Of a stretch of 64,000 bases of DNA, positions 49,360 through 57,854 are shown piece after piece; position 1 is the stretch's first letter, and each line of letters starts with the position of its first letter. The DNA is from Thermomicrobium roseum DSM 5159 (GTDB lineage: Bacteria > Chloroflexota > Chloroflexia > Thermomicrobiales > Thermomicrobiaceae), in the NCBI RefSeq assembly GCF_000021685.1, contig NC_011959.1, positions 744,001 to 808,000 on the forward strand. Direction: 5' to 3'. The notes below the pieces were generated by a model, which was not told the DNA's origin, searched no databases, and saw nothing but the letters and a program-made list of their open reading frames with translations. The position numbers and the translations under genes were made by a program.

Positions 49360-49774
49360 CGCGACAGGGCCGGTCGAAGTCGGGGTCGATGCCATCGAGA
49401 TCTGGCGAATCCAACGCACGCTCGCCCGTTTCGGGCAGCGTTTTCTGGAACGCGTCTATACCGAAGCAGAGCAAGCCCGCTATGCCGGGCGAGTGGCCGA
49501 GCTAGCAGCCCGCTTCGCGGCCAAGGAAGCGGTCATGAAAGCACTCGGTACCGGAGTCCGTGGCATGCGCTGGCGCGACATCGAGATTTTGCCGAACAGC
49601 CGTGGGAAACCATTGGTCATTTTGTACGGAACTGCACGGGAGCGTGCTCACTCACTCGGCCTCGAGCACATCGCTGTTTCCCTGACTCATGCCCGCGATC
49701 TGGCGATCGCGGTCGTCGTAGCCACGTTTCGGACTCCTGACCAGCACCGTCCGAGCGAACACTCCCAGCACTGA
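49331..49774 (+). CDS. acpS: Holo-[acyl-carrier-protein] synthase
   Basis: Transfers phosphopantetheine to ACP. 147 residues with the Mg-binding Asp in EVGVDAIEIWRI (~16-27) and Glu in RFAAKEAVMKALGTG (~60-74). GTG 49331 lies 6 bp after GGAG, within the ugd 3' end. An N-terminal stretch of about 14 residues precedes the usual start of the fold. acpS next to the NAD(P)HX repair gene is a common bacterial order. Confidence 0.92.
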   Translation: MVIEPIWDPDATGPVEVGVDAIEIWRIQRTLARFGQRFLERVYTEAEQARYAGRVAELAARFAAKEAVMKALGTGVRGMRWRDIEILPNSRGKPLVILYGTARERAHSLGLEHIAVSLTHARDLAIAVVVATFRTPDQHRPSEHSQH

Positions 49775-49788
49775 GAGGAGAGTCGAGA

Positions 49789-51423
49789 ATGGAGAAGTTG
49801 TGTCGTGTCGAAGAAGTTCGTCGTGCTGAAGCCGAAGCAGTCGCTCAGGGTTTATCGTTGACAGAACTCATGCGGCGTGCTGGGCAGGCGGTGGCGGAGA
49901 CGATCGAGCAACTGGCGTCTCGAAAACAGGGAAGGCGAGCACTGTTCCTCGTCGGACCGGGCAACAATGGCGGTGACGGATTAGTCGCGGCCAGCCTTTT
50001 GGCACTGGCCGGTTGGGACTGCGCAGTTTGGAGCTGGAATCGACGTGAACCTGGTGCGATCCCGGCCGAGCCGACTGGCTTGGCCCGCTGCCGCTGGATC
50101 GAGAGCGAGGAACTCGATCGCGAACTCTCGCTGGCTGATGTGATCGTCGATGCCATCTTCGGGATCGGTGGGCGACCGGAGGTCCCCGAGCCGGTTGCAA
50201 CGATCTTCGAGGCTGCGCACCGCGCTCGTCGTGTACGGAATACGGTTTTGGTCGCGGTCGACGTTCCGTCCGGCATCGACAGCGACACCGGTGCTGCTGA
50301 CGCGCGTGCCTTTCGTGCAGATCTGACCGTAATGCTCGGACTGCCGAAGATCGGTGCGTACCAGTTTCCTGCTCTTCGCCATACTGGGCTGATCCGACTC
50401 GTCGACATTGGCCTACCCAAGCCTCCAGTTGGTCCCGGAAGTGTCGCGCTTCTGACGCTCCAGGATGCTCGTGGATGGCTACCGGAACGGACAGCCGCGA
50501 CCCATAAATGGGCGGTCGGCGCTGTCCTGATCGTCGGTGGAGCACCGAACTATTACGGTGCTCCTCGCCTCGCAGCGAGTGCGGCGTTGCGGGCTGGAGC
50601 GGGACTCGTGACACTGTCCGTTCCACGATCGCTCGTGCCCTCGATCGCAGCGGCACTTGCCGATGTGACCTTCCTTCCTGCTCCTGACGGTGACGTCGGA
50701 GTTGGCCAGCGATGGGCAAACCTCGTGCGCGATGCCCTCCCACGCTACCGGGCCCTTCTCGTCGGCCCTGGACTCGGTCAAGACCAGACAGCCGACGAGT
50801 TGCTCCGCTATCTTTTTGGACTCGGCCGAGTGCGGCGTGGGTCCCTCGGTTTTGGCGTGCCAGCGGATGACGAGGTACCGCAACGATTCGCGGGTTATGC
50901 GGTGATCGATGCGGATGGCCTCAACTGGCTCGCCAAAATGGGTAGCTGGTGGGAAGAACTTCGCGAGGCACAACTCGTTCTTACGCCGCATCCCGGTGAA
51001 CTCGCTCGCTTGTGTGGTTGCGACGTGACGACGATTTTGGAAGATCCATGGACTCAGGCGCTCGAGGCCGCGGTCACCTTCGGCCAGCATGTGGTTTTGA
51101 AGTACGGCCACACGGCTGTCGCATGTCCTGACGGGTCACTCTTGCTCGCTCCTCAGGTCCATCCCGCGCTGGCTACTGCTGGGACAGGAGACGTGCTTGC
51201 CGGTGTGATCGCTGGGCTCGCTGCGCAGGGGTTGGGACCACGAGAGGCTGCGGCTGCCGGTGTCGTGATAGCCGGCGAAGCGGCGCTGCATGCCGTCGTG
51301 TCAGCTGGTACGCTCTCGCTCACTGCCTCTGACGTCGTCGCTGCTTTGCCGAAAGTCATCCGAGCACTGTACGATCCCCAATGGTCACCGGAGCGAGTGG
51401 TCTCGGCGATCGAGGAGAACTGA
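49789..51423 (+). CDS. nnr: Bifunctional NAD(P)H-hydrate epimerase / dehydratase
   Basis: Repairs damaged NAD(P)HX. The 544-residue fusion has a YjeF_N epimerase domain (~1-220: GPGNNGGDGLVAA, VVDAIFGIG, VDVPSGIDSDTG) and a YjeF_C/carbohydrate-kinase-like dehydratase (~230-540: VGPGLG, VIDADGLNWLA, LTPHPGELARL, and AGTGDVLAGVIAGL). It follows acpS by 14 bp with GAGAGG upstream. Confidence 0.94.
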   Translation: MEKLCRVEEVRRAEAEAVAQGLSLTELMRRAGQAVAETIEQLASRKQGRRALFLVGPGNNGGDGLVAASLLALAGWDCAVWSWNRREPGAIPAEPTGLARCRWIESEELDRELSLADVIVDAIFGIGGRPEVPEPVATIFEAAHRARRVRNTVLVAVDVPSGIDSDTGAADARAFRADLTVMLGLPKIGAYQFPALRHTGLIRLVDIGLPKPPVGPGSVALLTLQDARGWLPERTAATHKWAVGAVLIVGGAPNYYGAPRLAASAALRAGAGLVTLSVPRSLVPSIAAALADVTFLPAPDGDVGVGQRWANLVRDALPRYRALLVGPGLGQDQTADELLRYLFGLGRVRRGSLGFGVPADDEVPQRFAGYAVIDADGLNWLAKMGSWWEELREAQLVLTPHPGELARLCGCDVTTILEDPWTQALEAAVTFGQHVVLKYGHTAVACPDGSLLLAPQVHPALATAGTGDVLAGVIAGLAAQGLGPREAAAAGVVIAGEAALHAVVSAGTLSLTASDVVAALPKVIRALYDPQWSPERVVSAIEEN

Positions 51424-51494
51424 GGGTACCGAAGAGCGACTCCCATTGCGTCTGTGAAGTAGGTCAGACGATCGAAAAGGAGAGCAAATAGAAG

Positions 51495-51995
51495 ATGGTG
51501 CAAGAAATTCGGGTACGCTCCTTGATGACTCGTGATGTCGTTGCCATCAGCCCTGAGACGTCGGTCGGTGAAATCGCCCGCCTGATGTGGGAGCATGCTA
51601 TCTCGGGTGTGCCAGTCATCGATGAGCAGCGGCGGGTTATCGGTATTGTGACCGAGTTCGACTTGATCGCGCGCGAGGCGAGTTTCAATGCCCCGTTGTA
51701 CGTTCCGTTTCTCGATGCTTTTTTCAAGGTACCGGGAACGGGTGACGAAACTCAGCTCCGCAAGATCCTGGCTACCAAAGCTGCCGAAATCATGTCGAGT
51801 CCGGCCATCACGATCGGACCAGAGGAAACGATCGAAGCGCTCGCAACACTGATGTATCGGCGCCGAGTCAACCCGGTGCCGGTCGTGGACGAGGAGGGAC
51901 GGCTCCTCGGAATCGTCTCACGCTCGGATCTCATCTGGCTGATGACACTCGAAGAACGCGGTGAACTCCCAACGCTCCTGGCTAGCCGCTCTTAG
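51495..51995 (+). CDS. CBS-domain pair protein
   Basis: 166-residue protein consisting of two CBS domains (~8-60 and ~95-150), each ending in the GIVTEFDLI / GIVSRSDLI signature. Such proteins sense adenine nucleotides. A ~25-residue insert between the repeats (YVPFLDAFFKVPGTGDE) is typical of the Thermus/Chloroflexi subgroup. No effector domain is attached. Ribosome-binding site is AAAGGAGAG; last gene of the tgt run. Confidence 0.9.
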   Translation: MVQEIRVRSLMTRDVVAISPETSVGEIARLMWEHAISGVPVIDEQRRVIGIVTEFDLIAREASFNAPLYVPFLDAFFKVPGTGDETQLRKILATKAAEIMSSPAITIGPEETIEALATLMYRRRVNPVPVVDEEGRLLGIVSRSDLIWLMTLEERGELPTLLASRS

Positions 51996-52046
51996 CCGGA
52001 GGAGGACGGCTCAAACCGCTCGACTGTATCGACCGATCGTCGTCGA

Positions 52047-52586
52047 TCAGGCCGATTCCTGGAGTTGCTGGCGTAAGGCTTCCACGTCTCGGCGGATGAT
52101 GAACGTGCGGCCGGAGTGCTCGTCGCGGACATACTCCAGCTTGCGCTCGTCCATCCAGCGGTAGATGGTCGGACGTGTGACACCGAGACGATGGGCTGCC
52201 TGGGTGATGCTGACAAGCTCGTTGGGCTCGTAGGCTCGGAATTTCGCCTGCGAGAGCAGTCTCCCGAGTTCACTTTCCCAGAAGGCACGTGGAACAGAGT
52301 AGTCTTCTGCGCCGGGTGCCCAAAAGAGGAGTTGGAGGACCAGTTCGATGTTTTCCAGAATCCGTTCCCGTTGCTCGATCAGCCTGCCTTGCGCAATGGC
52401 AGCGAGGCGCTGCAGCACCTGTCCGATCGGGCTCGCTCGGAGCTCTTCGAGGAGTTCCTTTTCGCTCAGATTGATCTGCTCGATGACACGAGGGAGCAAG
52501 CGCGACATCAACCGGTAGTGATGCGAGTAGAGAATCTTCAACGCGTCATCGATCACCCGCTGATAATTCAAACTCTGAGCATCCAC
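52047..52586 (-). CDS. Helix-turn-helix DNA-binding protein (MerR/excisionase type)
   Basis: 179-residue protein. The C-terminal ~55 residues form an excisionase-type winged HTH: SITQAAHRLGVTRPTIYRWMDERKL followed by the wing and RRDVEAL. The first ~115 residues are helical and unlike any family I can name. GTG 52586 has GGGAGGAG 5 bp upstream. A near-consensus promoter stands 46 bp before it. It is the sort of single regulator that could be autoregulated; targets unknown. Confidence 0.8.
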   Translation of the reverse strand: MDAQSLNYQRVIDDALKILYSHHYRLMSRLLPRVIEQINLSEKELLEELRASPIGQVLQRLAAIAQGRLIEQRERILENIELVLQLLFWAPGAEDYSVPRAFWESELGRLLSQAKFRAYEPNELVSITQAAHRLGVTRPTIYRWMDERKLEYVRDEHSGRTFIIRRDVEALRQQLQESA

Positions 52587-52631
52587 GGGTTCTCCTCCCG
52601 CCGAGCAATCGGACGACCAGTGTACGTACCC

Positions 52632-52660
52632 ATTGTACGGAGTCCGAAGCTGACCGTCAA
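52632..52660 (-). promoter_or_regulatory. Near-consensus promoter of the HTH gene
   Basis: Minus strand: TTGACG (52655-52660), 17-bp spacer, TACAAT (52632-52637). Five of six bases match the consensus in each box, the best -35/-10 pair in the window. The self-complementary GTACGTAC lies just downstream (52623-52630) and could be an operator. Confidence 0.72.
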
Positions 52661-52746
52661 TAGAGCAAAAAAGTCCAGCTCGCTCGGCGGTGCCCACGCT
52701 CTGATCAGTGCCAGCGAGGCACAGCCAATCCATGCTCTCTTTTGGA

Positions 52747-53544
52747 TCACTCCTGATCACTGTCTCGGGTTAGCCGGTACTGGGAGGAGGCAAAGTTCCA
52801 TCGGTAGACCATACCGGCTTGAGGGAGCACGTCGAGTTGGTGGGGACAGGGCGAACCGAATCGCGCGCGGACGGTAGCGAGTGCGAGACGAGGATCATTG
52901 TTCTGTTGGGAGAGATGAGCGAGCCAAATGGTTCGTGGTGAACCCGACAAATGGGCGAGTGCATACGCTGCCTGGTCGTTACTGAGGTGCCCAGCCGGTG
53001 AAGCGATTCGCCGCTTGAGCCAGTCCGGGTATGGTCCGCGCCAAAGGAGATCACGATCGTGATTCGCTTCGAGCACGATGAGATTCGCGCGTGATAAGGC
53101 GACGAGCACTTCGTCCGTCACCGTGCCGAGATCCGTGAACAGAGCAGTTTCCGCATGACAGGTCGCCAGGCGCAAGCCGAACGGCTCCCTCGCATCGTGC
53201 GGTACAGGGACCGGGTAAAGAGCGAGATCACCGATCTCCAGCCAATGCTGATACCTGACCGTCAGCCGACGCGCTGATCCCAACCGGAGCACAGCGTCCG
53301 TACCAACCGTCGTGACGACTGGGCAGGATTGCCAGCGGAGCAATCCGGCGAGCCCACGAACGTGATCATGGTGCTCGTGCGTCACGACGATCGCGGTCAG
53401 TTCGTGGTCGCCGACACCGATCGAGCGCAAGAGGCGACGCAGCGTCGTCGCCGCCAATCCTGCATCGATGAGGATGCTTGTCCGCTGGGTGCGGACGAGA
53501 AAAGCGTTCCCCTCACTGCCGCTGCCGAAACAGAACACTTCCAC
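52747..53544 (-). CDS. Metallo-beta-lactamase-fold hydrolase (YycJ/WalJ-like)
   Basis: 265-residue hydrolase. The metal-binding motif is THEHHDH (H56, H58, D60, H61), and the start MEVFCFGSGSEGNAFLV with LIDAGL is typical of the YycJ/WalJ group, tied to cell-wall metabolism and DNA-repair-linked 5'-exonuclease activity in Firmicutes. A late His is in PAGHLSND. No walR/walK pair is present here. It lies 3 bp after yggS. Confidence 0.86.
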   Translation of the reverse strand: MEVFCFGSGSEGNAFLVRTQRTSILIDAGLAATTLRRLLRSIGVGDHELTAIVVTHEHHDHVRGLAGLLRWQSCPVVTTVGTDAVLRLGSARRLTVRYQHWLEIGDLALYPVPVPHDAREPFGLRLATCHAETALFTDLGTVTDEVLVALSRANLIVLEANHDRDLLWRGPYPDWLKRRIASPAGHLSNDQAAYALAHLSGSPRTIWLAHLSQQNNDPRLALATVRARFGSPCPHQLDVLPQAGMVYRWNFASSQYRLTRDSDQE

Positions 53545-53547
53545 GTT

Positions 53548-54240
53548 TTAGTCTCCGAACAGCGCGCGACCGATCCGGACGAGCGTCGCTCCTTCCTCGA
53601 CAGCGATGTCGAAATCGTTCGACATGCCCATGGAAAGCTCCGGGAGAGGGTGTTGGAAACGTTCTTGAAGCTGATCGCGCAGCTCCCGCAGTGCGCGGAA
53701 GACTGGCCGGACAAGTTCGCTTTCTGCTACGAGCGGTGCGATCGTCATCAGGCCGCGAACGTCCAAATGTGGTTTCGTGAGCCCCAAAGCGAGAAGTTCA
53801 GCAGCCTCAGCCGGTCGACAACCGTGTTTCTGTTCCTCGCCGGCGATATTCACCTGAATCAAGATAGGAAGGCGGCGGCCAACGCGCGCAGCTCGTTCGT
53901 GCAGTTCCTCGATGAGAGCTGCACGGTCAACGGAATGGATCAGAGCGAAGAGCTTGACGGCATGTCGAACCTTGTTGGTTTGCAGATAGCCAATGAGATG
54001 AAGCTCCGCATCAGGTGGAAGCGGGTTTTCACCGAACTTTCGCTGTGCCTCCTGAACGCGGTTTTCCCCGAAAAGGCGTAGGCCGAGTTCGTACGCTGCC
54101 TGCACTTTTTCCCGATCGATCCCTTTCGTCACAGCGACGATCTGCACGCTCTGTGGATCGCGTCCTGCTCGTTCAGCCGCCCGCTCGATACGGCATCGCA
54201 CACGAGCCAAATGCTCGCGCAGTCGCTCGTACTCTTGCAT
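53548..54240 (-). CDS. yggS: PLP homeostasis protein YggS/PLPBP
   Basis: PLP-binding TIM-barrel protein of 230 residues without known catalysis, needed for vitamin B6 balance. The PLP lysine is Lys39 in IVAVTKG; other motifs are GLRLFGENRVQEA, HLIGYLQTNKVRHAV, LIQVNIAGEEQKHG and the ending SMGMSNDFDIAVEEGATLVRIG. It lies 24 bp after pgeF. Confidence 0.95.
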   Translation of the reverse strand: MQEYERLREHLARVRCRIERAAERAGRDPQSVQIVAVTKGIDREKVQAAYELGLRLFGENRVQEAQRKFGENPLPPDAELHLIGYLQTNKVRHAVKLFALIHSVDRAALIEELHERAARVGRRLPILIQVNIAGEEQKHGCRPAEAAELLALGLTKPHLDVRGLMTIAPLVAESELVRPVFRALRELRDQLQERFQHPLPELSMGMSNDFDIAVEEGATLVRIGRALFGD

Positions 54241-54264
54241 GGCCTTCTCCAGATTCCGTGCCGC

Positions 54265-55035
54265 TCAAGGGAGCGCGATCACGGCAGCTTGGGCACCAGC
54301 ACGTGAGCCGTTCGCGCGATACGAGAACCACTCTCCGGCATGACAACGCGTGCAAATCCCGGCGCGCTCGATGTGCGCCGGATCGACTCCTCCTTCAACG
54401 AGGAGCAGTTCGTTGGCTCGCCAAAGATCGAAAATCGCCCGGCCATTTCGCGAGAGAACAGCCTGATGACCGTTCGATGGCTCGGTGGCGAGCCAGGCTG
54501 TGATCACTTCTTCTCCCACTTCGTAACAGCATGGGCCGATCGATGGCCCGAGAAAAGCCCACAAACGCTCAGGGCGAGCGGAAAACAGTGTGCACAAGAT
54601 GTGGACTGCTTGTCGCGTAATTCCGGCCACGGTACCACGCCAACCGGCGTGAACGACGCCGATAGCTGGGACGTCGGGTGCGTACAACAAGACCGGCACG
54701 CAATCAGCGCAGATCATGGCGAGCGGCAGGTTCCGTTCCGTCGTCACGAGTGCATCGCTCTCCGGGATTCCCGTGCCCGGTTCGAGGGCTCCGCGACCGC
54801 GCTCTGACGCCGTGACGACGGTAACCCGCGTGCCATGCACTTGGCGGGCAAAGACGGTATGCTCGAGCGGTAAGCCGAGGCGTTCCCACCAGGCGCGCCG
54901 ATTCGCGAGCACGATCGAGATAGTGACATTCCCACTCACTGATCCAAAAGCGGGCAGAGAGGGGTCCCGCTTGGTCACACCGTGCGGAATACCGAGTGCG
55001 GACAAGCGCGCGAAGCGGAAGGGACGCACGATCAT
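54265..55035 (-). CDS. pgeF: Laccase-domain / purine nucleoside phosphorylase-type protein (YfiH)
   Basis: 256-residue DUF152 family protein; homologues act as purine nucleoside phosphorylase/adenosine deaminase or as peptidoglycan editing factor. Metal-site motifs are HGTRV, CADCVPVLL and HAGWRGTVAG, and the GPSIGPCCYEVG stretch. ATG 55035 overlaps the upstream TGA by 4 bp. pgeF next to yggS is a widespread pair. Confidence 0.92.
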   Translation of the reverse strand: MIVRPFRFARLSALGIPHGVTKRDPSLPAFGSVSGNVTISIVLANRRAWWERLGLPLEHTVFARQVHGTRVTVVTASERGRGALEPGTGIPESDALVTTERNLPLAMICADCVPVLLYAPDVPAIGVVHAGWRGTVAGITRQAVHILCTLFSARPERLWAFLGPSIGPCCYEVGEEVITAWLATEPSNGHQAVLSRNGRAIFDLWRANELLLVEGGVDPAHIERAGICTRCHAGEWFSYRANGSRAGAQAAVIALP

Positions 55036-56687
55036 GCCTCTGTACCCAACATCACGTGAATCAGCCAAGGACTCGTATCGACAACAGCTTGGGAGGCTGC
55101 TCGTTCGAGTTCGGCGGGGTCCGACACGCGGATGGCGTTCAGCTTGTAGGACTGTGCCAGTTCGACGAAGTCCGGGTTTACGAGATCGACATCGCGGGGT
55201 CGGACTCCAGCCTGCAGCATTGCGCGCTTGACAGCTGTATGTGACCGGTCGTCGAAAACGACGACGATAACCGGTAGCCGATACTGAGCGAGGGTACCGA
55301 GTTCCTGCACAGTGAACTGGATTCCGCCGTCGCCACAGATCGCGACTGCCGGACGATCCGGACGCGCGTATTTTGCACCGATCGCCATCGGGAGAGCGGA
55401 GCCGAGCGTGCCGAACCCTCGAGGAAATGCGTAGGTGCGCGGCACGTAGACAGGAAAAGCGCGGACAGCCTCGTAGCAGACCATCGTCATGTCGTGTGCG
55501 GTAAACGCATCGCGCGGAAGTGCGCGCCGGAGAGCGATCAGCCAGGGCTGATAGCGGCGCGCCGAGTCATCGGTGACGCTCAGTAACTGCTGCCGCACGC
55601 TCTCGATCTCCCACGGTTCCCAGCGGGATCGTGGGCGGAAACCTGCTTCGATTCGCTCGAGGAGTCCAGCGAGCGCTTCGGCGCAATCGGCTCGCAGCGC
55701 AACGGCTGCTGGATAACGCCGATGGAACTCCAGAGGATCGATATCGATATGGATCAGCGGTGAGGGAAGCGGCATCGTCCCTTCCGCGGTCGTCCGTGCG
55801 CCCAGGCCGGTTCCGATAGCAATCGTTACGTCCGACCCTCGCATGAGCTCACTCACCGGGTTGTCCGGCATCCAACGATAGCCGAAGGCGCCGATGGCCA
55901 ACGGGTGGTCATCGGGGATAGCGCCCTTCCCAGTCACGGTCGTACTGACAACTGCGCCGATGGCACTGGCGAGTTGGCTGAGCAGCTGGCTGCTGCGCTC
56001 GGAGACAGCTCCACCGCCGGCTAAAACGAAGACTCGATTCGCGTCAGCCAGCAGCTGCGCTGCTCGGTCGAGCAGATGATCATCAGGCTTCGCAGGTGGA
56101 ACGGCGATGACGAGCGGATCGCTCATCGCTGTGCGTTCACGCAGGACATCCAGAGGAACTTCCAAATAGACTGGGCGCGGCCGCCCGTCATACAGTTGGC
56201 GGAACGCTTCGGCAACGGCTGACCTGATTTCTGCAGCACTCATCACCCGGTGTGCCCACTTGACGATTGGACGGACCACGGCGAGCTGATCCGTCATCTC
56301 GTGCAGCCGTCCATCCAAGTGGCCGAGGTAGGGTCGGTCGAGACACGTGCTGATTACGAGGACTCGCGAGCTATCGGCGAATGCCTCGGCAATCGGCGTG
56401 ACGATGTTGGTCAGTCCTGGACCAGTGACTGTTATGGCAACACCGACGCGGCCACTCGCCCGCGCGTACCCGTCGGCCATGTAGCCGGCGCCCTGCTCGT
56501 GTCGCGGAAGAACTGTGCGAATCTGGCTTCGTTCGAGAGCAGCGTAGAGATCGAGCGTGTGGACGCCCGGAATGGTGAAGACGACGTCCACGCCATTTGC
56601 CTCGAGGGCGCGGACGAGTGCCTCAGCACCCGTCTCCTGGCGCTCGCGTTTGACCGAGGGGATCGCCGGAATCTCCACCGAGTTCAT
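55032..56687 (-). CDS. Thiamin-diphosphate-dependent enzyme, acetolactate-synthase-like
   Basis: 551-residue TPP enzyme. The PYR domain has catalytic Glu64 in PRHEQGAGYMADGYAR; the central domain and the PP domain with GDGG at 452-455 follow. In the Mg-binding motif the usual Asn-Asn pair is Asp-Asp (residues 479-480). The whole resembles large-subunit acetolactate synthases, but no small regulatory subunit or ilv gene is adjacent, so a decarboxylase or other carboligase (AruI/benzaldehyde-lyase-like) is possible. ATG 56687 follows GGGAGG by 9 bp; the open frame upstream is not conserved. Coupled to pgeF by ATGA. Confidence 0.87.
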   Translation of the reverse strand: MNSVEIPAIPSVKRERQETGAEALVRALEANGVDVVFTIPGVHTLDLYAALERSQIRTVLPRHEQGAGYMADGYARASGRVGVAITVTGPGLTNIVTPIAEAFADSSRVLVISTCLDRPYLGHLDGRLHEMTDQLAVVRPIVKWAHRVMSAAEIRSAVAEAFRQLYDGRPRPVYLEVPLDVLRERTAMSDPLVIAVPPAKPDDHLLDRAAQLLADANRVFVLAGGGAVSERSSQLLSQLASAIGAVVSTTVTGKGAIPDDHPLAIGAFGYRWMPDNPVSELMRGSDVTIAIGTGLGARTTAEGTMPLPSPLIHIDIDPLEFHRRYPAAVALRADCAEALAGLLERIEAGFRPRSRWEPWEIESVRQQLLSVTDDSARRYQPWLIALRRALPRDAFTAHDMTMVCYEAVRAFPVYVPRTYAFPRGFGTLGSALPMAIGAKYARPDRPAVAICGDGGIQFTVQELGTLAQYRLPVIVVVFDDRSHTAVKRAMLQAGVRPRDVDLVNPDFVELAQSYKLNAIRVSDPAELERAASQAVVDTSPWLIHVMLGTEA

Positions 56688-57105
56688 CTCCAAATGCCTC
56701 CCGAAGTGCTCCCATGCCCGCGCCGCAGTGTAGGAGAAGGCGGATCTCCGTGCAACGCCAGAGTGTTGGCCACCCGGTCGTTCCACGAACCACAACGAGT
56801 CAGCAACGTGCAATGCTCCGATCGAGGCGCCTGGTCGACAAAACTGCGCATAAGAACTGTTATACGCACTATATGGGAAGCTAGGCTTCCCACCTATCAT
56901 CGGCCCGTCATGGCAGCGCCCTGTGCTCCCTGAATCGGTTCCCTTTGTGCTCGTCGCCTCTCCTCGCTCAGGCATCCGGGCGGGTTTGGCGTGATCGCGC
57001 GCTGACCGCGTGACGCGAACATTCGCACTGTTGCGGACTCCTTGGTCCCCGAGACGGACGAAAACTCGCGGCGAACCGATCCTCCAGCGAGCACTCGCTC
57101 CATGG
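56688..57105. other. 418-bp gene-free region between nfi and the TPP enzyme gene
   Basis: No credible gene on either strand. It holds a perfect 8-bp hairpin TGGGAAGC-TAG-GCTTCCCA (56874-56892) beside an AT-rich spot with TTATAC and TATATG; TCGACA on the plus strand at 56836-56841 could act as a -35. The region must contain the promoter of the TPP-pgeF-yggS operon, but I cannot fix it. Confidence 0.5.
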
Positions 57106-57834
57106 TCACCAACCCGTGTCCTTCGAGGCAGCTGCCGCTTTCGCATATCGGTGTGCCCATCGTGTCGGTTCCGGAATACGATAGCGACTGAGTCGGAGCA
57201 CCCAGCGGATCGCTTCCAGGAGTGTGATACGGTGCCCGACCGACACGATAAGTGGTCGGGCACTGGGCCGCGTGCGAACTGCTGCACCGATAATTTCCTC
57301 CTCAGCCACCAATGGTGTCCAGGCTCCTCGGTTCGGTCCCGGCTCGCGATACGAGCCGTACAAGCGAGATTTGGCCGCGCCGATCGTCGGCAGGTCGAGC
57401 AAGACGCCCACATGACTCGCCAGACCGCAGCGGCGAGGATGCGCTCGTCCTTGCCCGTCGACGACGAGAAGGTCCGGTGTCTGTTCGAGAGCCCGAACCG
57501 CTTCTATGATCACTGGCGCCTCTCGGAAGCTGAGAAACCCTGGAATGTAGGGAAAGGTTACCTTTTGTTCGGCGATCGCGCGCTCGACCTCGCGGAGCGG
57601 CAGGAAGTCCGTGGCTTCGTCGCTGGTTGGTTCGCTCAGAAGTTCGAAGCAGACGGCGACTGCGACCGCTCGCTCGCCGCGCAGGTGCATATCTGCGCCC
57701 GCAATGAAGCGGGGCGTTTGGGGAAGTGGAGTTTCCACTACCTTCTCTGCCAGTTCTTTCTGCAGACGAGCGAGTTCCTCGAGTTCGAGCGGAGAGAGCG
57801 CTGGCTTTCCTGACACGAAGTGTGGCGAAATCAT
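57106..57834 (-). CDS. nfi: Endonuclease V
   Basis: Deoxyinosine-specific endonuclease of 242 residues. Catalytic carboxylates: Asp48 in FIAGADMHL, Glu105 in YIPGFLSFREAPV and Asp126 in LLVVDGQGRAHPRRCG. GLASHVGVLLDLPTIGAAKSRL is the family's best block. ATG 57834 starts just before the conserved part. The first motif normally reads GVDVSY, so this copy is slightly diverged but has all catalytic residues. Cotranscribed with fmt (20 bp apart). Confidence 0.92.
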   Translation of the reverse strand: MISPHFVSGKPALSPLELEELARLQKELAEKVVETPLPQTPRFIAGADMHLRGERAVAVAVCFELLSEPTSDEATDFLPLREVERAIAEQKVTFPYIPGFLSFREAPVIIEAVRALEQTPDLLVVDGQGRAHPRRCGLASHVGVLLDLPTIGAAKSRLYGSYREPGPNRGAWTPLVAEEEIIGAAVRTRPSARPLIVSVGHRITLLEAIRWVLRLSRYRIPEPTRWAHRYAKAAAASKDTGW

Positions 57835-57854
57835 CCACTTGTCCGCAGTCGACG

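Noticed and set aside
55032..57413. Extended N terminus (about 240 residues) for the TPP enzyme
   Set aside because: The added part has no similarity to TPP enzymes, contains hairpin and AT-rich promoter-like sequence, and ATG 56687 has a good ribosome-binding site right before the conserved domain.
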